The notes beneath the pieces were generated by a model, which ran no database searches, was not told the DNA's origin, and saw only the letters and a list, made by a program, of their open reading frames with translations. The position numbers and the translations under genes were made by a program. A stretch of DNA of 11,936 bases, from NCBI GenBank assembly GCA_011051745.1, contig DRKO01000499.1, positions 1 through 11,936 of the forward strand, written 5' to 3'. This DNA comes from Chloroflexota bacterium (GTDB taxonomy: Bacteria; Chloroflexota; Anaerolineae; Aggregatilineales; UBA3940). Positions 1 to 5,575 of this stretch are shown here, piece after piece (position 1 is the first letter of the stretch; each line of letters begins with the position of its first letter).

Positions 1-186
1 ACTGTGCTCTTCTGGAAGGCGCTTTTCGACGAAGGGCTTTTCACCAACGTTTTTGTCCCGCCGGGAGTGCCCCCCAACAAGTCGCTGCTGAGGACAAGCT
101 ACATGGCAACCCACACCAGAGAGCAACTAGAGAGGGCTTTAAACATTCTGGACACGGTCGGCCACCGGATGGGGATTCTCCAGTAA
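1..186 (+). CDS. PLP-dependent acyl-CoA:amino acid C-acyltransferase family (AONS/KBL/SPT-like), 3' end only
   Basis: Only the last 61 codons are present; the gene enters from the left edge and ends with TAA at 184-186. The tail, with PPGVPPNKSLLRTSYMATHT followed by an amphipathic helix, resembles the C-terminal domain of fold-type I aminotransferases of the alpha-oxoamine synthase group (8-amino-7-oxononanoate synthase, 2-amino-3-ketobutyrate CoA ligase, serine palmitoyltransferase). In that group the conserved LRTS arginine binds the substrate carboxylate. The catalytic lysine and the substrate-determining regions lie outside the window, so the reaction (biotin, threonine or sphingoid-base metabolism) cannot be decided. 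The gene is convergent with the minus-strand genes and is followed by its own terminator. A GTG at 4-6 is almost certainly an internal valine codon. Confidence 0.8.
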   Translation, partial: TVLFWKALFDEGLFTNVFVPPGVPPNKSLLRTSYMATHTREQLERALNILDTVGHRMGILQ

Positions 187-206
187 GCACTCGTTTCTCA
201 GAAGTC

Positions 207-241
207 AGCGCCCCACCTGAGCAGGCGGGGCGCTCTCTTTT
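207..241 (+). terminator. Rho-independent terminator of the AONS/KBL-like gene
   Basis: It begins 20 bases after the stop codon. Arms AGCGCCCC (207-214) and GGGGCGCT (227-234) pair perfectly over 8 bp; after one A/C mismatch two more C-G pairs close a 6-nt loop at 218-223. A pyrimidine run ending in TTTT (235-241) follows on the plus strand. On the minus strand the same hairpin lacks a clear U-tract, so it would serve the convergent ParB-like gene only weakly. Confidence 0.85.
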
Positions 242-258
242 CCGGGGAACCGGTGATG

Positions 259-1158
259 TTATCTCCGGCCCCGCCTTAGCCAGCCCGTGAACCTCTCCCA
301 GAGCCGCCTGAGCGGCGATGAGGCTCTCGCTACCTCGTCGGCTGCCTGAGAAAGGCTCGCGATCCCCCGGGCTTTCAGTTCTTTGTGGTGCTGCCACACC
401 CAGATGAATAGATCGGCCTCCGTCCGTCCGGGGAAGCGTTTCAGTATGCCCCGCTGCTGGATGATCTGGACGGCCGGCGTGTAGATCATCTCATACCACG
501 CGGCGGCGGCCTCTGGATACGAGATCGGCTCCCCGTCTATTTTCTCCAGCACCTGCCGGTAAAGCGCGATCTGATACTCCAGTTCGCGGTAGTGGCCCGG
601 CGCGGTGAACTGGATATCCAGATCGGGCTGAGTTTCGTCCAGGCGGGTATGCTCCAGAAAGTCGGCGTACTCGGCCTTGATCAGCAGCTCATCCAGATCA
701 GCCTGTGCGCTCAATCCGGCGGGCGTGGGGAATTCCCAGACGTGCGCCTGAATGGTCGAAGCGCCGTTTTGCCGGGCCACAGAGACACGGTGATTGCCAT
801 CCAGCACAAAGTAGGCCTCGCCCACCTGATATACCTCGATGGGCAGATACCCCCGGCTCACGGCCACGGCATCCACCCGCTGCCAGCGCTCGCGCAGGTC
901 TTCCCTGCGCGGAAGAAAGGTACGGGTGAAGTCCCGGTAGCGGCCCACACTCCCCCGTATGCGGCTGATCTCAATATCCTGCAGGCCTTTGTAATTCTTC
1001 TGGCCCAGCCTCAGGCGTCTCTTGACATCCTCGAAGGAGAGCAGGTCAACAGAGCCGGGGGAAAAGGCTCCCAGTATTTCTTCGAGAATGGCGGCCTGCC
1101 GCGCACGTTCCCAGTCCCGCTGGGCGCGCATCTTGGCAAACAGGTTTTCTTCATCCAC
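259..1158 (-). CDS. ParB/sulfiredoxin-fold protein, possibly DUF4032-like, function unknown
   Basis: A 299-residue soluble protein. Residues ~1-60 are charged and helical. Residues ~60-143 look like a ParB/Srx-type domain: a segment with GSVGRYRDFTRTFLP, then YFVLDGNHRVSVARQNG, where D120-GNHR-124 matches the nucleotide- or phosphate-binding loop position of ParB and sulfiredoxin. Residues ~205-265 form a second conserved-looking block (WYEMIYTPAV, then FPGRTEADLFIWVWQHH) that resembles what I remember of DUF4032 proteins. The C-terminus is very basic. There is no signal peptide or membrane segment. The start is GTG with AGGA about 10 bases upstream; an in-frame TGA two codons before it rules out an earlier start, and ATG at codon 10 is the alternative. 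The gene lies downstream of the ino1 terminator and so is probably transcribed separately. It is unlikely to be a true chromosome-partitioning ParB, because no ParA neighbour or helix-turn-helix domain is visible. Its biochemical role is unknown. Confidence 0.75.
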   Translation of the reverse strand: MDEENLFAKMRAQRDWERARQAAILEEILGAFSPGSVDLLSFEDVKRRLRLGQKNYKGLQDIEISRIRGSVGRYRDFTRTFLPRREDLRERWQRVDAVAVSRGYLPIEVYQVGEAYFVLDGNHRVSVARQNGASTIQAHVWEFPTPAGLSAQADLDELLIKAEYADFLEHTRLDETQPDLDIQFTAPGHYRELEYQIALYRQVLEKIDGEPISYPEAAAAWYEMIYTPAVQIIQQRGILKRFPGRTEADLFIWVWQHHKELKARGIASLSQAADEVARASSPLRRLWERFTGWLRRGRR

Positions 1159-1249
1159 CCTTCAGGCTTCCTCATCGGCCCGTGCATTATGCAATCTTAC
1201 TGTGATCAGATGCCGTCCCGCAATCAGGGTATGCGGGGGAAGCGACAGC

Positions 1250-1292
1250 AAAAAGGGGCAGGGTGTCCCTCGATCCCACCACATGCCCCTTT
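1250..1292 (-). terminator. Rho-independent terminator after ino1
   Basis: Read on the minus strand, AAAGGGGCA (1292-1284) pairs perfectly with TGCCCCTTT (1260-1252) over 9 bp, and the transcript continues into a TTTTT run (1254-1250). The 23-nt loop contains a further short stem (GGTG 1262-1265 with CACC 1277-1280). It lies 30 bases past the ino1 stop codon. This separates ino1 from the ParB-like gene. Confidence 0.85.
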
Positions 1293-1322
1293 GCCTGCAT
1301 ATGCAGCAGAGGAGAACGCCGG

Positions 1323-2399
1323 TTACTCCTCGTCCCCCCGGATGAACGCCTCCGTCTTGTCGCGGGCGACTTCGTCCGGGAACTGCACCGGCGGCGATTT
1401 CATAAAGTAGCTGCTCGGCCCGATCAGCGTCCCGCTCAGGCCCCGGTCAAGGGCGAGCTTGGCGCAGCGCACGGCGTCAATAACAACCCCTGCCGAGTTG
1501 GGACTATCCCACACTTCCAGCTTCAGCTCGATATTAAGCGGCACATCCCCGAAACTGCGCCCTTCCAGCCGAATATAGGCCCACTTCCGATCCGTCAACC
1601 AGGCCACGTAGTCGCTCGGCCCGATGTGGACGTTGTCCGGCTCGATCCCCTCGCTCACCTGCGAGGTGACGGCGTTCGTCTTGCTGATCTTTTTGCTCTC
1701 CAGCCGCTCACGCTCCAGCATGTTGTAGAAGTCCATGTTGCCACCGACGTTGAGCTGGCTGGTGCGCTCCAGCCTGACGCCCCGGTCTTCAAACAGATGG
1801 GCCAGCACGCGGTGTACGATGGTCGCCCCGACCTGACTCTTGATGTCGTCACCGATCACCGGCAACCCCCGCTCAATAAAGCGATGCTGCCAGTACTCCT
1901 CCCGCGCGATAAATACGGGAATGCAGTTCACAAAGGCACATCCGGCGTTCAAAACCTGCTCTACGTACCACTTGGTCGCTTCTTCGCTACCCACCGGCAG
2001 GAAATTGACCACCACATCCGTTTCCGTCTCCTGGAGGATCTGGGTGATGTTATCCGTCTTGCCGGGGGCGGGGGTGATCTTTTCCTTGAGGTACTTGCCC
2101 AGCCCATCGTGGGTCATCCCCCGGTGAACCGGCACGCCGAGATGCGGCACTTCGGCGAAGCGGACTGTGTTGTTCGGCTCGGCGAAGATCGCCTCGGAGA
2201 GGTCCTTGCCCACCTTTTTGACGTTAATATCAAAGGCCGCGCTGAACTCAATATCACGGATGTGGTATCCACCCAGGTTGACGTGCATCAGGCCGGGGAT
2301 GGTATCCTCGTCTTTAGCGTCCTGATAATACTGCACCCCCTGTACCAGCGCCGAGGCACAGTTACCGATCCCGATAATTGCCACACGTACTTTACCCAA
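1323..2399 (-). CDS. ino1: Inositol-1-phosphate synthase (inositol-3-phosphate synthase)
   Basis: Converts D-glucose 6-phosphate to 1D-myo-inositol 3-phosphate by an NAD-dependent internal redox and aldol reaction in the cytoplasm. The 358-residue protein is the length of the short actinobacterial-type enzymes rather than the ~530-residue eukaryotic form. Visible hallmarks: the Rossmann NAD loop G10-IGNCAS-16 followed by LVQGVQYY; YHIRDIEFSAAFD near residues 45-57; GDDIKSQVGAT (183-193); the NVGGNMDFYNM motif (217-227) followed by ESKKISKTNAV (234-244), which carries the active-site lysines of the family; and the C-terminal YFMKSPP. The start is TTG at 2399-2397, chosen because a perfect AAAGGAGG sits 5 bases upstream and the Rossmann strand begins at once. 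The gene follows the zinc-ribbon gene by 57 bases and is probably co-transcribed with it. The product would feed inositol phospholipid or compatible-solute synthesis; no downstream enzyme is in the window. Confidence 0.95.
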   Translation of the reverse strand: MGKVRVAIIGIGNCASALVQGVQYYQDAKDEDTIPGLMHVNLGGYHIRDIEFSAAFDINVKKVGKDLSEAIFAEPNNTVRFAEVPHLGVPVHRGMTHDGLGKYLKEKITPAPGKTDNITQILQETETDVVVNFLPVGSEEATKWYVEQVLNAGCAFVNCIPVFIAREEYWQHRFIERGLPVIGDDIKSQVGATIVHRVLAHLFEDRGVRLERTSQLNVGGNMDFYNMLERERLESKKISKTNAVTSQVSEGIEPDNVHIGPSDYVAWLTDRKWAYIRLEGRSFGDVPLNIELKLEVWDSPNSAGVVIDAVRCAKLALDRGLSGTLIGPSSYFMKSPPVQFPDEVARDKTEAFIRGDEE

Positions 2400-2404
2400 C
2401 AGGT

Positions 2405-2412
2405 CCTCCTTT
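2405..2412 (-). promoter_or_regulatory. Strong Shine-Dalgarno of ino1, fixes a TTG start
   Basis: AAAGGAGG on the minus strand, 5 bases before the TTG codon at 2399-2397. The near-complete anti-16S match supports the non-AUG start and may compensate for it. Confidence 0.8.
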
Positions 2413-2456
2413 CAGTTCGTCCAGATTAGGGGTTGAAGCTGCCCGGCGGGACGTGT

Positions 2457-2708
2457 CTAGCTGATCCAGTCGCGATGGACAGGGTCCCACTCGCGGTGTC
2501 TGTAAGTCTTCTTGCACTCGCGACAGACAAGAGCGGAGTCAAGATCGCGAGTCACGTTACGCCACCGCCAGCGCACCGTTGCCAGATGGTGGCGACAGGT
2601 GGGGCGGTGGCAGATCGGGCAGATTTGTCCCTCCGCAAGCCCTGAATCCCCAAGGCGGCGTGCCTCCTGCGGATTCTTCTCACAGATGTAACACCGCGTC
2701 ACGGCCAT
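2457..2708 (-). CDS. Small zinc-ribbon protein, function unknown
   Basis: An 83-residue protein with seven cysteines arranged as zinc-knuckle pairs: C6-x2-C9, C30-x2-C33, C38 followed by RHH (H40, H41), and C62-x2-C65. This spacing would fit two structural zinc sites. The rest is basic and Trp/Arg-rich (RWRWRN, 46-51; the tail is REWDPVHRDWIS), suggesting nucleic-acid or protein binding, but I do not recognise the family. I chose the ATG at 2708-2706 because GGAGAG lies 7-9 bases upstream. The frame stays open to a GTG at 2783, which lacks a ribosome binding site; a second ATG at 2723 is poorly placed. A TATAAT box lies upstream at 2813-2818 and ino1 follows by 57 bases, so the two probably share a transcript. 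The small size and unknown family keep confidence moderate, but the regular CxxC pattern argues for a real gene. Confidence 0.65.
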   Translation of the reverse strand: MAVTRCYICEKNPQEARRLGDSGLAEGQICPICHRPTCRHHLATVRWRWRNVTRDLDSALVCRECKKTYRHREWDPVHRDWIS

Positions 2709-2812
2709 AGAGCCGCTCTCCATCCAATCGCATCGCTCCGGGCAGGGCACAGGGACACGTCTCCCTGTATGGGCCACTCTCACCCGGCAGGCATACTCAG
2801 CAACAGGCCGCT

Positions 2813-2842
2813 ATTATACCGCGTGCGACCACTTTCCCGTAA
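2813..2842 (-). promoter_or_regulatory. Candidate promoter for the zinc-ribbon/ino1 unit
   Basis: The minus strand carries a perfect TATAAT at 2818-2813. The -35 region is weak: TTACGG at 2842-2837 with 18-bp spacing is the best I find. It lies in the spacer between the last cooC gene and the zinc-ribbon gene, which is where a new promoter is expected. The predicted start near 2806 leaves a leader of about 100 nt to the preferred ATG. Confidence 0.45.
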
Positions 2843-2876
2843 TGTGCGGAATAAGCCACAGGGAACCTGAAGCAGA

Positions 2877-2930
2877 AGAGGAGGCACCTCTCACATCTGT
2901 GAGGAGCACAGTCCCTCTCACGGTGTGAGA
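2877..2930 (-). repeat. Cluster of overlapping short inverted repeats at the 3' end of the cooC/acs block
   Basis: Four small dyads lie in 54 bases: AGAGG/CCTCT (2877-2881 with 2887-2891), CTCACA-TC-TGTGAG (2890-2903), CACAG/CTGTG around a 5-nt loop (2897-2911 region, sharing bases with the previous arm) and TCTCAC-GGT-GTGAGA (2916-2930), which spans the cooC stop codon. Two of them share the TCTCAC...GTGAG arm pattern about 26 bases apart. No U-tract follows, although the minus-strand transcript is pyrimidine-rich downstream. They could act as a non-canonical terminator or transcript-end protection, or as tandem operator sites for a dimeric regulator. Confidence 0.5.
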
Positions 2931-3709
2931 ATTTGCTCCATCATGGCGGCCACTGCCCGATAGATCGGCGACTCGTCGCCCAGTTCAACCAGCGGTCGCC
3001 CGCTGAACTCAAACTCGGCCATCTCCGCATCTTCAGGCACAGTGCCGAGTAGGGGGAGGTCCATCTCCTGAATGCGAGCCTCAAGCGGGGCAGGGAGGTC
3101 ACCTGATAGCCGGTTCACGATCAGATAAGCGTTCTTGATCTGGATATCCAGCTCATGACGGAGTTCTGCGATCCGCTCTGCTGCGACCAGCCCGCGCTGT
3201 GTGGGACCGGTCACGACGAGCAGATGATCCACATCGCGGGTCGTCCGGCGGCTGAGGTGCTCCATGCCCGCTTCGTTGTCAATCACCACGTACCGGTAGT
3301 TCTGGCTGATCGAGTCGATTACCTGCCGCAGGTTATGGTTTACCGCGCAGTAGCAGCCGGGACCCTCGGAGCGTCCCATCGCGATCAGGTCGAAGCGATC
3401 CCCCTCCGAGAGAGAGGAGCGAACCTCATAGTCCAGATAATCGCGCTTGGTCATGCCGCCGCTGAGGGAGCCCATCGCCGCGCCTCCGGTCGAGAGAGAC
3501 GCCTTGACCTGCTCCAGCAATCCCTCCCGGATGTCGCCGACCGTCCACTCAAGCTCCAGCCCCAGCACCATATTCAGGTTGCTGCTCGGATCGGCGTCAA
3601 TCGCCAGGATGGCTCCTTCCCGGTTCTGCGCCAGGTACTTGATGACCATGGCAGCAATCGTTGTTTTCCCTACGCCACCTTTACCGGCCAGCGCGATTGT
3701 TGTTGTCAC
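2918..3709 (-). CDS. cooC: CooC-type nickel-insertion ATPase (CODH/ACS maturation), second copy
   Basis: A 263-residue MinD/SIMIBI-class P-loop ATPase. The deviant Walker A is G9-KGGVGKTT-17, with signature lysine K10; IDADPSSNLN follows at 37-46. The CooC-specific nickel/zinc-binding CxC is present as C119-Y-C121 within GPGCYCAVNH, after which VVIDNEAGMEHLSRR (Walker B region) matches CooC/AcsF rather than MinD or NifH. Family members are dimeric and use ATP to load nickel into CO dehydrogenase (CooC) or acetyl-CoA synthase (AcsF); the sequence alone does not tell which. The start is GTG, with GGGAG about 9 bases upstream. It is the last gene of the acs block, 51 bases after the other cooC; a 5-bp hairpin (3748-3760) sits between them. 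The inverted-repeat cluster begins at its stop codon. Confidence 0.9.
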   Translation of the reverse strand: MTTTIALAGKGGVGKTTIAAMVIKYLAQNREGAILAIDADPSSNLNMVLGLELEWTVGDIREGLLEQVKASLSTGGAAMGSLSGGMTKRDYLDYEVRSSLSEGDRFDLIAMGRSEGPGCYCAVNHNLRQVIDSISQNYRYVVIDNEAGMEHLSRRTTRDVDHLLVVTGPTQRGLVAAERIAELRHELDIQIKNAYLIVNRLSGDLPAPLEARIQEMDLPLLGTVPEDAEMAEFEFSGRPLVELGDESPIYRAVAAMMEQILTP

Positions 3710-3747
3710 GGTATGGCACTCCCTGACTCCGTATTCCTCCCCCTGAG

Positions 3748-3760
3748 CCTGCCGGGCAGG
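3748..3760 (-). repeat. Small hairpin between the two cooC genes
   Basis: CCTGC (3748-3752) pairs with GCAGG (3756-3760) around a 3-nt loop, directly after the stop codon of the upstream cooC. No U-tract follows, so it is more likely an mRNA stability or processing element, or chance, than a terminator. Confidence 0.3.
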
Positions 3761-4540
3761 TTAGCGGGCTAATCGAACGTCGAGCTCCTGAGCAAGGTGT
3801 CTGGCCGCCTCACGCAGAGCGGGCACGTGATCGTACACCGGAATCCCCAGCCGGTCGGCTTCCTGGACGGCCAGATCGGCAGGCAGCATCCCCAGAACCG
3901 GGAGTCCGGGCGTCTCCGCCTCAATAAAGGCCGCCTCTGCCTCGTCGCGAACTTTGTTACCGACCAGCCACAGGCGCGTCAGGCCGATATCGTGCGCCAG
4001 CGTCTTGATCTGAGCTGCCGTGCCCAGGCTGCGGCGCGTCGGCTCAACCACGATCAACATTGCGTCCACAAAGTCCACCGTTGCCCGACCCAGATGCTCC
4101 ACTCCGGCGTACATGTCCAGAATCAACACGTCTTCATCGCGGAAAAGCAGATGCGTGAAGAGCGCTTTGAGCATGGCGCTTTCCGGACAGATGCATCCCG
4201 ATCCGCCGGTGTCCACCGATCCCATCTCCAGCAGGCGCACGCCCCGGTGCACCACGCTGAACCGCTCCGGGATGTCATCCACGCGCGGGTTGAGCGTGAA
4301 GAACCCGCCAACCGCCCCCGGCTTTGCACCGGTCCGCTCCTCGATCAGATCATCCATCTCGGCGATAGGGTGCAGTTGTGCCCGCAACTCCTCTGGAAAC
4401 CCCAGCGCTCCCGCCAGACAGGGGGACGGATCGGCGTCCACCGCCAGCACTTCGCGCCCACCGTCCGCGTATACCTGGGCCAGTAAAGCCGCCAGAGTGG
4501 TTTTCCCCGTGCCGCCTTTGCCACTGATTGCCAGTTTCAC
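3761..4540 (-). CDS. cooC: CooC-type nickel-insertion ATPase (CODH/ACS maturation), first copy
   Basis: A 259-residue protein of the same family as the downstream gene but clearly divergent in sequence. The deviant Walker A is G7-KGGTGKTT-15 (signature lysine K8), with VDADPSPCL at 34-42, where the extra cysteine C41 is notable. The metal-binding CxC is C116-I-C118 in GSGCICPES, and LILDMYAGVEHLGRAT follows as the Walker B region. The expected role is ATP-dependent nickel delivery to CO dehydrogenase or to the A-cluster of acetyl-CoA synthase. The start is GTG with AAGGGG about 8 bases upstream. It is separated from acsE by 91 bases, the largest gap in the acs block, which holds a 13-bp hairpin and a possible promoter, so the cooC pair may be expressed partly on its own. 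Whether this copy is AcsF-like and the other CooC-like cannot be settled by eye. Confidence 0.9.
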   Translation of the reverse strand: MKLAISGKGGTGKTTLAALLAQVYADGGREVLAVDADPSPCLAGALGFPEELRAQLHPIAEMDDLIEERTGAKPGAVGGFFTLNPRVDDIPERFSVVHRGVRLLEMGSVDTGGSGCICPESAMLKALFTHLLFRDEDVLILDMYAGVEHLGRATVDFVDAMLIVVEPTRRSLGTAAQIKTLAHDIGLTRLWLVGNKVRDEAEAAFIEAETPGLPVLGMLPADLAVQEADRLGIPVYDHVPALREAARHLAQELDVRLAR

Positions 4541-4559
4541 AGCCAGCCCCTTAAAGAAG

Positions 4560-4589
4560 ACAATATCACAGCGAGGCCCGGCCTTTCAA
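4560..4589 (-). promoter_or_regulatory. Possible internal promoter for the cooC pair
   Basis: On the minus strand, TTGAAA (4589-4584, 5 of 6 matches to the -35 consensus) is followed after 18 bp by TATTGT (4565-4560, 4 of 6), preceded by TGA to give an extended -10. The predicted start is about 12 bases before the GTG of the first cooC. The elements overlap the neighbouring hairpin, so one of the two may be coincidental. Confidence 0.35.
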
Positions 4590-4600
4590 CCAGACCTCGC
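4571..4600 (-). repeat. Strong hairpin with GAAA loop between acsE and cooC
   Basis: The 30-nt minus-strand transcript folds end to end: GCGAGG pairs with CCTCGC, and seven further pairs (three G-C and four G-U) reach a GAAA tetraloop. It begins 32 bases after the acsE stop. No U-run follows within 10 bases, so a plain intrinsic terminator is unlikely; segmental mRNA stability, partial attenuation or RNase processing would fit the change from structural to maturation genes. Confidence 0.6.
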
Positions 4601-4631
4601 AAGAGAGAATATCCGGGATCGCTTCGCCTGT

Positions 4632-5555
4632 CTACTGCTGCAGATATGAATCGGCGTAGATCACCTTGTTGAGCAGGATTTGCACCGTCTTCCAGATGGC
4701 AGCCTGCTCCGGGTCGCTCATGTCAACGTCTTCGATGGTCGGTTCTTCCATGGCCGCAATCCGATCGTGGATGCGGAGATACAGCCGCTTCACGGGTGTG
4801 CTATCGTCCCGCGTCTCGATTGTATGGATCACCTCTTTGAGCTTCTCATCCAGCGGGTCGGCGATCATCATCTTCAGTCCGGCTCCCATCAACATCGCGC
4901 AGTAAGTGCGGTTGATTAGCGACCGGTTCTCCCGTGGGACAGCGTTAGAGACGTTCGAGAGGCCAACCGAGATCGCCGGCGGGGGATCCCAGACCACCTG
5001 CAACGTGCGTACCGCCTCGATCAGCTCCGGGCAGTATTCCTGACAGCCGGAAACGGTCAGCACCAGAGGATCAATGATCAGGTCTTCGATGGGGAAGTCA
5101 ATCTCCAGCATACGCGGGATCAGCTTCTCAATCGCGATGTTGACCCGCTCATCTGCCGCAACCGGGATGCCCCCCTTGCCCATCGTCAGCGCGATCAGCT
5201 TGGTGTTATACTTCTTCGCCAGCAGCGGGACTTTCTCCAGCCGCTCCGGCTCGGCGGAGGTCGAGTTGATGATCGGCTGGGCTTTGGTGACCTTCTTCAG
5301 CCCGGCTTCGATCCCCTGAATGTTCGTGCTGTCGAAGCTGAGCGGCACATCCACCACTGCCTCGACCGTCTCAACCATCCAGGGGAAGACCTCCTCCCAG
5401 TCCTTCTTGCGCGGCCCCAGGTTCAGGTCGAGGGCCTGTGCTCCTGCCTCCACCTGTCTGACCGCCAGCTCCTGGAAGAACCTGGCATCCCTCTCCGCGA
5501 GGGCTTCTTTCACCCTCTTGGAAATAATGTGAATGTTCTCGCCTATGATATACAT
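4632..5555 (-). CDS. acsE: 5-methyltetrahydrofolate:corrinoid/iron-sulfur protein methyltransferase
   Basis: Moves the methyl group of methyl-tetrahydrofolate to cob(I)amide of the corrinoid iron-sulfur protein, joining the methyl and carbonyl branches. The 307-residue protein is a pterin-binding TIM barrel. Conserved blocks in order: ALDLNLGP (41-48), SFDSTN with D75 (73-78), INSTS with N97 (96-100), LTMGKGGIP (123-131), LIIDPLVLTVSG with D162 (159-170), and GLSNVSN with N201 (198-204). These appear to correspond to the pterin-binding Asp/Asn residues (D75, N96, D160, N199) of the Moorella enzyme. The protein is about 45 residues longer than the ~262-residue Moorella protein. From memory of that sequence, the extra residues (about 245-288) lie between IADPLDEKLKEVI and the C-terminal helix with ILLNKVIYADSY. 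The start is ATG with AAGGA about 10 bases upstream, 20 bases after acsV. Confidence 0.95.
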   Translation of the reverse strand: MYIIGENIHIISKRVKEALAERDARFFQELAVRQVEAGAQALDLNLGPRKKDWEEVFPWMVETVEAVVDVPLSFDSTNIQGIEAGLKKVTKAQPIINSTSAEPERLEKVPLLAKKYNTKLIALTMGKGGIPVAADERVNIAIEKLIPRMLEIDFPIEDLIIDPLVLTVSGCQEYCPELIEAVRTLQVVWDPPPAISVGLSNVSNAVPRENRSLINRTYCAMLMGAGLKMMIADPLDEKLKEVIHTIETRDDSTPVKRLYLRIHDRIAAMEEPTIEDVDMSDPEQAAIWKTVQILLNKVIYADSYLQQ

Positions 5556-5575
5556 ATGCGCCAGTCCTTGTTTGA

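Noticed and set aside
259..1158. Chromosome-partition ParB
   Set aside because: Only the superfamily loop matches; there is no ParA neighbour, helix-turn-helix region or parS-like site.
1186..1214. CATAAT box upstream of the ParB-like gene as a promoter
   Set aside because: CATAAT at 1191-1186 (minus strand) matches 5 of 6 bases, but no -35-like sequence is found at 16-18 bp spacing, so I did not list it.
1263..2429. Plus-strand ORF of 388 codons opposite ino1
   Set aside because: It is antisense to a complete inositol-1-phosphate synthase, starts inside that gene's terminator, and has no credible ribosome binding site or domain.
2709..2783. Longer N-terminus of the zinc-ribbon protein (GTG at 2783)
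   Set aside because: There is no Shine-Dalgarno before this GTG, while the ATG at 2708 has GGAGAG at good spacing. An extra CPERC motif in the extension keeps it a minor possibility.
2889..2930. CRP/FNR-type operator in the inverted repeats
   Set aside because: The half-sites have the wrong order: TCACA comes before TGTGA with a 2-nt gap, not TGTGA-N6-TCACA, and no TTGAT-N4-ATCAA is present.
3155..3772. Long plus-strand ORF (205 codons) opposite the cooC gene
   Set aside because: It is antisense to a clear CooC protein with intact Walker A and CxC motifs; the translation has low-complexity, His/Arg-rich composition typical of a GC-rich shadow frame.
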